Part shown: positions 52,798 to 64,000 of the stretch, piece after piece
How the letters are laid out: each line of letters starts with the position of its first letter
How positions within the stretch are numbered: position 1 is the stretch's first letter
Assembly (NCBI GenBank): GCA_037013495.1
Contig: CM072807.1
Coordinates: forward strand, 31,414,802 to 31,478,801
Length of the DNA: 64,000 nt
Source: Hippophae tibetana
Lineage: Eukaryota; Streptophyta; Magnoliopsida; Rosales; Elaeagnaceae
Direction of reading: 5' to 3'
Notes under the pieces: generated by a model
Seen by the model: the letters and a program-made list of their open reading frames with translations, nothing else
Databases searched by the model: none
Told to the model about the DNA's origin: nothing
Made by a program: the position numbers and the translations under genes

Positions 52798-55700
52798 AAA
52801 AACTCTTATGAACGCATAATTTAAATGCAGGGGAAACAAAATGGATTGTAAATATACCTCCTACCATTGTTCAAAAGAAGTTTTTTGAAAAAGTTCATAT
52901 TCATCATCCAACCGGGTCAACCCTACCCGGTTTCACCCAAACCAATTCTCCACTGTATCTTGATTTTCTAGTGACAGAATCCAGTATTCTTTTTATCAAA
53001 ATTCACATAATACGATTTTTGAGTGATTCATTTTCCCAATTTGAAGTAAATACATCATTTTAAATAAAAATTTAATTAATGAAGTAAGTAAATACCGACG
53101 ATAAGTCGGATTTATTTTCAAGTTTAAATTCATAGAATCACTCAAAACAAATATTAAAACAATTTAAAATTACAATATGCATCAAAAACAAGCAAAATAA
53201 AAAACTTAAAATTTTAATTCTCGTGAAACTAGGCAAAACAGAGATTTTTTCAAAAATGTCTCTCATGGCAAATGTTAGAATACAATTCAATGCAGAAACA
53301 TTCAAAAACTCTTATGAACGCACAATTGAAATGCAACGGAAACAAAATGGATTGAAAATATACCTCCTGCCATTGTTCAAAAGATTTTTTTTTTTTGAAA
53401 AAGTTCATCTTCAACCTCCAACCGGGTCAAGCCGACCCGGTTTCACCCAAACGAATTCTCGGCCGCATCCTGATTTTCTGGTGACAGAATTCAGTGTTCT
53501 TTTTATCAAAATTCTCATACTACGATTTCTGAGTGATTCATTTTCCCAATTTGTAGTAAATACATCATTTTAAATAAAAATTTAATTAATGAAGTAAGTA
53601 CATACCGACGATAAGTCGGATTTATATTCAAGTTTAAATTCACAGAATCACTCAAAAAAATATTAAAACAATTTAAAATTACCATATGCATCAAAAACAA
53701 GAAAAATAAAAAACCTAAAATTTTAATTCTTGTGAAACTGAGCAAAACAGAGATTTTTTCAAAAATGTCCCTCATAGCAAATGTTAGAATACAATTGAAT
53801 GCAGAAACATTCAAAAACTCTAATGAACGCATAATTTAAATGAAGGAGAAACAAAATGGATTGTAAATATACCACCTGCCATTGTTCAAAAGAATTGTTT
53901 TTTGAAAAAGTTCATCTTCAACCTCCAACCGGGTCAACCCGACACGGTTTCACCCAAACGTATTCTCGGCCGCATCTTAATTTTCTGGTGACAGAATCCA
54001 GTGTTCTTTTTATCAAAATTCTCATAATACGATTTATGAGTGATTCATTTTCCCAATTTGAAGTAAATACATCATTTTAAATAAAAATTTAATTAATGAA
54101 GTAAGTAAATACTGACGATAAGTCGGATTTATTTTCAAGATTAAATTCACAGAATCACTCAAAAAATAGTAAAACAATGTAAAATTACCATATGCATCAA
54201 AAACAAGAAAAATAAAAAACCTAAAATTTTAATTCTCGTGAAACTGAGCAAAATAGAGATTTTTTCAAAAATGTCCCTCATAGCAAATGTTAGAATACAA
54301 TTGAATGCAGAAACATTCAAAAACTCTAATGAACGCATAATTTAAATGCAGCAGAAACAAAATGGATTGTAAATATACCACCTGCCATTGTTCAAAAGAA
54401 TTGTTTTTTGAAAAAGTTCATCTTCAACCTCCAACCGGGTCAACCCGACCCGGTTTCACCCAAACGTATTCTCGGCCGCATCTTAATTTTCTGGTGACAG
54501 AATCCAGTGTTCTTTTTATCAAAATTCTCATAATACGATTTCTGAGTGATTCATTTTCCCAATTTGAAGCAAATACATCATTTTAAATAAAAATTTAATT
54601 AATGAAGTAAATAAATACCGACGATAAGTCTGATTTATTTTCAAGTTTAAATTGACAGAATCACTCAAAAAAATATTAAAACAATTTAAACTTTCCATAT
54701 GCATCAAAAACAAGAAAAATAAAAAACCTAAAATTTTAATTCTCGTGAAACTGAGCAAAACATAGATTTTTTCAAAAATGTCTCTCATAGCAAATGTTAG
54801 AATACAATTCAATGCAGAAACATTCAAAAACTCTTATGAACGCATAATTTAAATGCAGCGGAAACAAAATGGATTGTAAGTATACCTCCTGCCATTGTTC
54901 AAAAGAATGTTTTTTTTGAAAAAGTTCATCTTCAACCTCCAACCGGGTCAACCCGACCCGGTTTGACCCAAACGTATTCTCGGCCGCGTCTTGATTTTCT
55001 GGTGACAGAATCTAGTGTTCTTTTTATCAAAATTCTCATAATACGATTTCTGAGTGATTCATTTTCCCAATTTGAAGTAAATACATATTTTAAATAAAAA
55101 TTTAATTAATGAAGTAAATAAATACTGACGATAAGTCGGATTTATATTCAAGTTTAAATTCACAGAATCACTCAAAAAAATATTAAAACAATTTAAAATT
55201 TCCATATGCATCAAAAACAAAAAAAAAATAAAAAACCTAAAATTTTAATTCTCGTGAAACTGAGCAAAACATAGATTTTTTCAAAAATGTCTCTCATAGC
55301 AAATGTTAGAATACAATTCAATGTAGAAACATTCAAAAACTCTTATGAACGCATAATTTAAATGCAGCAGAACAAAAATGGATTGTAAATATACCACCTG
55401 CCATTGTTCAAAAGAATTATTTTTTGAAAAAGTTCATCTTCAACCTCCAACCGGGTCAACCCGACCCGGTTTCACCCAAACGTATTCTCGGCCGCATCTT
55501 GATTTTCTGGTGACAGAATACAGTGTTCTTTTTATCAAAATTCTCATAATACGATTTCTGAGTGATTCATTTCCCAATTTGTAGTAAATACATCATTTTA
55601 AATAAAAATTAAATTAATGAAGTAAATAAATACTGACGATAAGTCGGATTTATTTTCAAGATTAAATTCACAGAATCACTCAAAAAAATAGTAAAACAAT

Positions 55701-56347
55701 GTAAAATTACCATATGCATCAAAAACAAGAAAAATAAAAAACCTAAAATTTTAATTCTCGTGAAACTGAGCAAAACAGAGATTTTTTCAAAAATGTCTCT
55801 CATAGCAAATGTTAGAATACAATTCAATGCAGAACCATTCAAAAACTCTTATGAGCGCATACTTTAAATGCACCGGAAACAAAATGGACTATAAATATAC
55901 CTCCTGCCATTGTTCAAAAGAATGTTTTTTTTGAAAAAGTTCATCTTCAACCTCCAACCGGGTCAACCCGACCCGGTTTCACCCAAACGTATTCTCGGCC
56001 GCGTCTTGATTTTCTGGTGACAGAATCTAGTGTTCTTTTTATCAAAATTCTCATAATACGATTTCTGAGTGATTCATTTTCCCAATTTGAAGTAAATACA
56101 TATTTTAAATAAAAATTTAATTAATGAAGTAAATAAATACTGACGATAAGTCGGATTTATATTCAAGTTTAAATTCACAGAATCATTCAAAAAAATATTA
56201 AAACAATTTAAAATTTCCATATGCATCAAAAACAAAAAAAATAAAAAACCTAAAATTTTAATTCTCGTGAAACTGAGCAAAACATAGATTTTTTCAAAAA
56301 TGTCACTCATAGCAAATGTTAGAATACAATTCAATGTAGAAACATTC
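52798..56347. repeat. Seven-monomer HOR, copy 2 (M105-M111, 3550 bp)
   Basis: Monomers start at 52798, 53304, 53813, 54319, 54826, 55335 and 55841. The order is that of copy 1. M107 carries a hybrid join: GAAGTAAGTAAATA from the M100 type runs straight into CTGACGATAAGTCGG with the AATAGTAAAACAATG 3' half. That join is repeated in M114, so copies 2 and 3 share a more recent ancestor with each other than with copy 1. Confidence 0.92.
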
Positions 56348-59300
56348 AAAAACTCTTATGAACGCATAATTTAAATGCAGGGGAAACAAAATGGATTGTA
56401 AATATACCTCCTACCATTGTTCAAAAGAAGTTTTTTGAAAAAGTTCATATTCATCATCCAACCGGGTCAACCCTACCCGGTTTCACCCAAACCAATTCTC
56501 CACTGTATCTTGATTTTCTAGTGACAGAATCCAGTATTCTTTTTATCAAAATTCACATAATACGATTTTTGAGTGATTCATTTTCCCAATTTGAAGTAAA
56601 TACATCATTTTAAATAAAAATTTAATTAATGAAGTAAGTAAATACCGACGATAAGTCGGATTTATTTTCAAGTTTAAATTCATAGAATCACTCAAAACAA
56701 ATATTAAAACAATTTAAAATTACAATATGCATCAAAAACAAGCAAAATAAAAAACTTAAAATTTTAATTCTCGTGAAACTAGGCAAAACAGAGATTTTTT
56801 CAAAAATGTCTCTCATGGCAAATGTTAGAATACAATTCAATGCAGAAACATTCAAAAACTCTTATGAACGCACATTTGAAATGCAACGGAAACAAAATGG
56901 ATTGAAAATATACCTCCTGCCATTGTTCAAAAGATTTTTTTTTTTTGAAAAAGTTCATCTTCAACCTCCAACCGGGTCAAGCCGACCCGGTTTCACCCAA
57001 ACGAATTCTCGGCCGCATCCTGATTTTCTGGTGACAGAATTCAGTGTTCTTTTTATCAAAATTCTCATACTACGATTTCTGAGTGATTCATTTTCCCAAT
57101 TTGTAGTAAATACATCATTTTAAATAAAAATTTAATTAATGAAGTAAGTACATACCGCCGATAAGTCGGATTTATATTCAAGTTTAAATTCACAGAATCA
57201 CTCAAAAAAATATTAAAACAATTTAAAATTACCATATGCATCAAAAACAAGAAAAATAAAAAACCTAAAATTTTAATTCTTGTGAAACTGAGCAAAACAG
57301 AGATTTTTTCAAAAATGTCCCTCATAGCAAATGTTAGAATACAATTGAATGCAGAAACATTCAAAAACTCTAATGAACGCATAATTTAAATGCAGGAGAA
57401 ACAAAATGGATTGTAAATATACCACCTGCCATTGTTCAAAAGAATTGTTTTTTGAAAAAGTTCATCTTCAACCTCCAACCGGGTCAACCCGACACGGTTT
57501 CACCCAAACGTATTCTCGGCCGCATCTTAATTTTCTGGTGACAGAATCCAGTGTTCTTTTTATCAAAATTCTCATAATACGATTTATGAGTGATTCATTT
57601 TCCCAATTTGAAGTAAATACATCATTTTAAATAAAAATTTAATTAATGAAGTAAGTAAATACTGACGATAAGTCGGATTTATTTTCAAGATTAAATTCAC
57701 AGAATCACTCAAAAAATAGTAAAACAATGTAAAATTACCATATGCATCAAAAACAAGAAAAATAAAAAACCTAAAATTTTAATTCTCGTGAAACTGAGCA
57801 AAATAGAGATTTTTTCAAAAATGTCCCTCATAGGAAATGTTAGAATACAATTGAATGCAGAAACATTCAAAAACTCTAATGAACGCATAATTTAAATGCA
57901 GCAGAAACAAAATGGATTGTAAATATACCACCTGCCATTGTTCAAAAGAATTGTTTTTTGAAAAAGTTCATCTTCAACCTCCAACCGGGTCAACCCGACC
58001 CGGTTTCACCCAAACGTATTCTCGGCCGCATCTTAATTTTCTGGTGACAGAATCCAGTGTTCTTTTTATCAAAATTCTCATAATACGATTTCTGAGTGAT
58101 TCATTTTCCCAATTTGAAGCAAATACATCATTTTAAATAAAAATTTAATTAATGAAGTAAATAAATACCGACGATAAGTCTGATTTATTTTCAAGTTTAA
58201 ATTGACAGAATCACTCAAAAAAATATTAAAACAATTTAAACTTTCCATATGCATCAAAAACAAGAAAAATAAAAAACCTAAAATTTTAATTCTCGTGAAA
58301 CTGAGCAAAACATAGATTTTTTCAAAAATGTCTCTCATAGCAAATGTTAGAATATAATTCAATGCAGAAACATTCAAAAACTCTTATGAACGCATAATTT
58401 AAATGCAGCGGAAACAAAATGGATTGTAAGTATACCTCCTGCCATTGTTCAAAAGAATGTTTTTTTTGAAAAAGTTCATCTTCAACCTCCAACCGGGTCA
58501 ACCCGACCCGGTTTGACCCAAACGTATTCTCGGCCGCGTCTTGATTTTCTGGTGACAGAATCTAGTGTTCTTTTTATCAAAATTCTCATAATACGATTTC
58601 TGAGTGATTCATTTTCCCAATTTGAAGTAAATACATATTTTAAATAAAAATTTAATTAATGAAGTAAATAAATACTGACGATAAGTCGGATTTATATTCA
58701 AGTTTAAATTCACAGAATCACTCAAAAAAATATTAAAACAATTTAAAATTTCCATATGCATCAAAAACAAAAAAAAAATAAAAAACCTAAAATTTTAATT
58801 CTCGTGAAACTGAGCAAAACATAGATTTTTTCAAAAATGTCTCTCATAGCAAATGTTAGAATACAATTCAATGTAGAAACATTCAAAAACTCTTATGAAC
58901 GCATAATTTAAATGCAGCAGAACAAAAATGGATTGTAAATATACCACCTGCCATTGTTCAAAAGAATTATTTTTTGAAAAAGTTCATCTTCAACCTCCAA
59001 CCGGGTCAACCCGACCCGGTTTCACCCAAACGTATTCTCGGCCGCATCTTGATTTTCTGGTGACAGAATACAGTGTTCTTTTTATCAAAATTCTCATAAT
59101 ACGATTTCTGAGTGATTCATTTCCCAATTTGTAGTAAATACATCATTTTAAATAAAAATTTAATTAATGAAGTAAATAAATACTGACGATAAGTCGGATT
59201 TATTTTCAAGATTAAATTCACAGAATCACTCAAAAAAATAGTAAAACAATGTAAAATTACCATATGCATCAAAAACAAGAAAAATAAAAAACCTAAAATT

Positions 59301-59898
59301 TTAATTCTCGTGAAACTAAGCAAAACAGAGATTTTTTCAAAAATGTCTCTCATAGCAAATGTTAGAATACAATTCAATGCAGAACCATTCAAAAACTCTT
59401 ATGAGCGCATACTTTAAATGCACCGGAAACAAAATGGACTATAAATATACCTCCTGCCATTGTTCAAAAGAATGTTTTTTTTGAAAAAGTTCATCTTCAA
59501 CCTCCAACCGGGTCAACCCGACCCGGTTTCACCCAAACGTATTCTCGGCCGCGTCTTGATTTTCTGGTGACAGAATCTAGTGTTCTTTTTATCAAAATTC
59601 TCATAATACGATTTCTGAGTGATTCATTTTCCCAATTTGAAGTAAATACATATTTTAAATAAAAATTTAATTAATGAAGTAAATAAATACTGACGATAAG
59701 TCGGATTTATATTCAAGTTTAAATTCACAGAATCATTCAAAAAAATATTAAAACAATTTAAAATTTCCATATGCATCAAAAACAAAAAAAAATAAAAAAC
59801 CTAAAATTTTAATTCTCGTGAAACTGAGCAAAACATAGATTTTTTCAAAAATATCTCTCATAGCAAATGTTAGAATACAATTCAATGTAGAAACATTC
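56348..59898. repeat. Seven-monomer HOR, copy 3 (M112-M118, 3551 bp)
   Basis: Monomers start at 56348, 56854, 57363, 57869, 58376, 58885 and 59391. Reading against copy 2, I noticed about ten single-base or A-run differences over about 3550 bp, for example CGCACATTTGAAATG for CGCACAATTGAAATG and CATAGGAAATG for CATAGCAAATG. That would be roughly 99.7% identity, subject to a proper alignment. Confidence 0.92.
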
Positions 59899-62800
59899 AA
59901 AAACTCTTATGAACGCATAATTTAAATGCAGGGGAAACAAAATGGATTTTAAATATACCTCCTACCATTGTTCAAAAGAATTTTTTTGAAAAAGTTCATA
60001 TTCATCATCCAACCGGGTCAACCCTACCCGGTTTCACCCAAACCAATTCTCCACTGTATCTTGATTTTCTAGTGACAGAATCCAGTATTCTTTTTATCAA
60101 AATTCACATAATACGATTTCTGAGTGATTCATTTTCCCAATTTGAAGTAAATACATCATTTTAAATAAAAATTTAATTAATGAAGTAAGTAAATACCGAC
60201 GATAAGTCGGATTTATTTTCAAGTTTAAATTCATAGAATCACTCAAAACAAATATTAAAACAATTTAAAATTACAATATGCATCAAAAACAAGCAAAATA
60301 AAAAACTTAAAATTTTAATTCTCGTAAAACTAGGCAAAACAGAGATTTTTTCAAAAATGTCTCTCATGGCAAATGTTAGAATACAATTCAATGCAGAAAC
60401 ATTCAAAAACTCTTATGAACGCACAATTGAAATGCAACGGAAACAAAATGGATTGAAAATATACCTCCTGCCATTGTTCAAAAGATTTTTTTTTTTTGAA
60501 AAAGTTCATCTTCAACCTCCAACCGGGTCAAGCCGACCCAGTTTCACCCAAACGAATTCTCGGCCGCATCCTGATTTTCTGGTGACAGAATCCAGTGTTC
60601 TTTTTATCAAAATTCTCATACTACGATTTCTGAGTGATTCATTTTCCCAATTTGTAGTAAATACATCATTTAAAATAAAAAATTAATTAATGAAGTAAGT
60701 AAATACCGACGATAAGTCGGATTTATATTCAAGTTTAAATTCACAGAATCACTCAAAAAAATATTAAAACAATTTAAAATTACCATATGCATCAAAAACA
60801 AGAAAAATAAAAAACCTCTAATTTTAATTCTCGTGAAACTGAGCAAAACAGAGATTTTTTCAAAAATGTCCCTCATAGCAAATGTTAGAATACAATTGAA
60901 TGCAGAAACATTCAAAAACTCTAATGAACGCATAATTTAAATGCTGGAGAAACAAAATGGATTGTAAATATACCACCTGCCATTGTTCAAAAGAATTGTT
61001 TTTTGAAAAAGTTCATCTTCAACCTCCAACCGGGTCAACCCGACACGGTTTCACCCAAACGTATTCTCGGCAGCATCTTAATTTTCTGGTGACAGAATCC
61101 AGTGTTCTTTTTATTAAAATTCTCATAATACGATATATGAGTGATTCATTTTCCCAATTTGAAGTAAATACATCATTTTAAATAAAAATTTAATTAATGA
61201 AGTAAGTAAATACCGACGATAAGTCTGATTTATTTTCAAGTTTAATTTCACAGAATCACTCAAAAAAATATTAAAACAATTTAAAATTTCCATATGCATC
61301 AAAAAAAAAGAAAAATAAAAAACCTAAAATTTTAATTCTCGTGAAACTGAGCAAAATAGAGATTTTTTCAAAAATGTCCCTCATAGCAAATGTTAGAATA
61401 CAATTGAATGCAGAAACATTCAAAAACTCTAATGAACGCATAATTTAAATGCAGCAGAAACAAAATGGATTGTAAATATACCACCTGCCATTGTTCAAAA
61501 GAATTGTTTTTTGAAAAAGTTCATCTTCAACCTCCAACCGGGTCAACCCGACCCGGTTTCACCCAAACGTATTCTCGGCCGCATCTTGATTTTCTGGTGA
61601 CAGAATACAGTGTTCTTTTTATCAAAATTCTCATAATACGATTTCTGAGTGATTCATTTTCCCAATTTGTAGTAAATACATCATTTTAAATAAAAATTTA
61701 ATTAATGAAGTAAATAAATACTGACGATAAGTCGGATTTATTTTCAAGATTAAATTCACAGAATCACTCAAAAAAATAGTAAAACAATGTAAAATTACCA
61801 TATGCATCAAAAACAAGAAAAATAAAAAACCTAAAATTTTAATTCTCGTGAAACTGAGCAAAATAGAGATGTTTTCAAAAATGTCCCTCATAGCAAATGT
61901 TAGAATACAATTCAATGTAGAAACATTCAAAAACTCTAATGAACGCATAATTTAAATGCAGCAGAAACAAAATGGATTGTAAATATACCACCTGCCATTG
62001 TTCAAAAGAATTGTTTTTTGAAAAAGTTCATCTTCAACCTCCAACCGGGTCAACCCGACCCGGTTTCACCCAAACGTATTCTCGGCCGCATCTTGATTTT
62101 CTGGTGACAGAATACAGTGTTCTTTTTATCAAAATTCTCATAATACGATTTCTGAGTGATTCATTTTCCCAATTTGTAGTAAATACATCATTTTAAATAA
62201 AAATTTAATTAATGAAGTAAATAAATACTGACGATAAGTCGGATTTATTTTCAAGATTAAATTCACAGAATCACTCAAAAAATAGTAAAACAATGTAAAA
62301 TTACCATATGCATCAAAAACAAGAAAAATAAAAAACCTAAAATTTTAATTCTCGTGAAACTGAGCTAAACAGAGATTTTTTCAAAAATGTCTCTCATAGC
62401 AAATGTTAGAATACAATTCAATGCAGAAACATTCAAAAACACTTATGAGCGCATACTTTAAATGCACCGGAAACAAAATGGACTATAAATATACCTCCTG
62501 CCATTGTTCAAAAGAATGTTTTTTTTGAAAAAGTTCATCTTCAACCTCCAACCGGGTCAACCCGACCCGGTTTCACCCAAACGAATTCTCGGCCGCATCT
62601 TAATTTTCTGGTGACAGAATCCAGTGTTCTTTTTATCAAAATTCTCATAATACGATTTCTGAGTGATTCATTTTCCCAATTTGAAGCAAATACATCATTT
62701 TAAATAAAAATTTAATTAATGAAGTAAATAAATACCGACGATAAGTCTGATTTATTTTCAAGTTTAAATTCATAGAATCACTCAAAAAAATATTAAAACA

Positions 62801-63450
62801 ATTTAAAATTTCCAAATGCATCAAAAACAAGAAAAATAAAAAACCTAAAATTTTAATTCTCGTGAAACTGAGCAAAACATAGATTTTTTCAAAAATGTCT
62901 CTCATAGCAAATGTTAGAATACAATTCAATGCAGAAACATTCAAAAACTCTTATGAACGCATAATTTAAATGCAGCGGAAACAAAATGGATTGTAAGTAT
63001 ACCTCCTGCCATTGTTCAAAAGAATGTTTTTTTTGAAAAAGTTCATCTTCAACCTCCAACCGGGTCAACCCGACCCGGTTTCACCCAAACGTATTCTCGG
63101 CCGCGTCTTGATTTTCTGGTGTGAGAATCTAGTGTTCTTTTTATCAAAATTCTCATAATACGATTTCTGAGTGATTCATTTTCCCAATTTGTAGTAAATA
63201 CATATTTTAAATAAAAATTTAATTAATGAAGTAAATAAATACTGACGATAAGTCGGATTTATATTCAAGTTTAAATTCACAGAATCACTCAAAAAAATAT
63301 TAAAACAATTTAAAATTTCCATATGCATCAAAAACAAAAAAAAATAAAAAACCTAAAATTTTAATTCTCGTGAAACTGAGCAAAACATAGATTTTTTCAA
63401 AAATGTCTCTCATAGCAAATGTTAGAATACAATTCAATGCAGAAACATTC
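59899..63450. repeat. Seven-monomer HOR, copy 4, internally reordered (M119-M125, 3552 bp)
   Basis: Monomers start at 59899, 60405, 60914, 61422, 61929, 62435 and 62943. M119-M121 follow the M98-M100 order (M121 has the copy-1 type 3' half). Then M122 and M123 both resemble M103. M124 has an M104-like 5' end (GGACTATAAAT) and an M101-like 3' half (GAAGCAAATAC). M125 resembles M102. Total length is still seven monomers, so the content was shuffled without changing the spacing to the next class A monomer, M126. Confidence 0.85.
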
Positions 63451-64000
63451 AAAAACTCTTATGAACGCATAATTTAAATGCAGGGGAAACAAAATGGATT
63501 GTAAATATACCTCCTACCATTGTTCAAAAGAATTTTTTTGAAAAAGTTCATATTCATCCTCCAACCGGGTCAACCCTACCCGGTTTCACCCAAACCAATT
63601 CTCCACTGTATCTTGATTTTCTAGTGACAGAATCCAGTATTCTTTTTATCAAAATTCACATAATACGATTTCTGAGTGATTCATTTTTCCAATTTGAAGT
63701 AAATACATCATTTTAAATAAAAATTTAATTAATGAAGTAAGTAAATACCGACGATAAGTCGGATTTATTTTCAAGTTTAAATTCATAGAATCACTCAAAA
63801 CAAATATTAAAACAATTTAAAATTACAATATGCATCAAAAACAAGCAAAATAAAAAACCTTTAAATTTTAATTCTCGTGAATCTAGGCAAAACAGAGATT
63901 TTTCAAAAATGTCTCACTAACCAAATGTTAGAATACAATTCAATGCAGAAACATTCAAAAACTCTTATGACCGCATAATTTAAATGCAGCGGAAACAAAA
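63451..64000. repeat. M126 and partial M127; array runs off the window
   Basis: M126 (63451-63956) is the M98/M105/M112/M119 type and begins a fifth 7-mer unit. Its last ~130 bases carry several changes not seen in its relatives (GTGAATCTAGG, GTCTCACTAACCAAATG, one T fewer before CAAAAATG). M127 (63957-64000) starts TTATGACCGCATAATTTAAATG instead of the expected CGCACAATTGAAATG. The window ends 44 bases into M127 with no sign of an array edge. Confidence 0.85.

Larger units (their letters stand above)
1..64000. repeat. Satellite DNA array, ~508-bp monomer, head to tail
   Basis: The landmark ACTCTTATGAACGCAT and its close variants recur every 505-512 bases from the first base to the last, always in the same orientation, giving 126 full monomers and a 44-bp partial one. 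No unique sequence, inverted segment or inserted element interrupts the array. Length differences come mainly from the T-tract near monomer position 81-90, an A-run near 350 and a 1-base indel in ACATCATTTT. Between the two most different monomer classes (M1 against M25) I counted about 25 differences in the first ~190 bp; neighbouring HOR copies differ by far less. Such arrays are typical of eukaryotic heterochromatin, including centromeres. I do not recognise the family by name, and I infer neither function nor species from the sequence. Confidence 0.97.

Noticed and set aside
1-64000. CRISPR array
   Set aside because: The repeats are about 508 bp, contiguous and without unique spacers, and no cas-like gene is present.
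1-64000. Tandem transposon or LTR-element copies as the source of the repeat
   Set aside because: I found no terminal inverted repeats, target-site duplications, coding remnants or primer-binding site. Origin from a mobile element cannot be excluded but nothing in the sequence shows it.

Overview
The whole window is one uninterrupted, head-to-tail satellite DNA array. I see no protein-coding gene, RNA gene, transposon, CRISPR array or unique sequence. Aligning by eye on the landmark ACTCTTATGAACGCAT, I count 126 complete monomers (M1-M126) plus a 44-bp start of M127, all in the same orientation. Monomers are 505-512 bp (mean about 507.6), and M1 is 27.6% G+C by direct count (140 of 508). Both window ends lie inside the array, so its full extent is unknown. 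An array this long and homogeneous, with higher-order repeats, means a eukaryotic nuclear chromosome, probably centromeric, pericentromeric or subtelomeric heterochromatin. The species cannot be determined from this sequence; a plant is my guess, held weakly.

Each monomer has a T-tract, a GC-richer patch carrying a 9-bp inverted repeat with a 5-nt loop, a very AT-rich middle, a second short dyad (CCGAC/GTCGG) and a 3' part with CATATGCAT. Two 5'-half classes exist. Class A (about 26 monomers) reads CCAATTCTCYAGTGTATC after the inverted repeat. Class B (most others) reads GTATTCTCGGCCGCATC and usually has an EagI site. The 5' and 3' halves reassort: the same 3' half is found behind both classes.

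The layout is a patchwork of higher-order repeats (HORs) whose period changes along the array: 1-mer duplication (1-1016); 5-mer then 4-mer versions of one unit (1017-5599); 3-mer, 1528 bp (6108-9162); mixed monomers (9163-13731); 8-mer, 4060 bp, two copies (13732-21850), nested inside a duplication offset by 21 monomers (about 10.66 kb); mixed (21851-25408); a partial 8-mer-offset duplication, 4058 bp (25409-32004); a first 4-mer, 2029 bp (about 32.2-36.3 kb); a second 4-mer, 2028 bp, three regular copies (37077-43160) decaying to 44678; mixed (44679-49246); and a 7-mer, 3550 bp, with three regular copies and a fourth of the same length but reordered content (49247-63450). This is the pattern expected from repeated unequal exchange or gene conversion between misaligned monomers, with several breakpoints visible inside hybrid monomers.

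Nothing here acts together as a gene system. The interest lies in the array architecture and in the conserved dyads. A centromere role is a hypothesis only.
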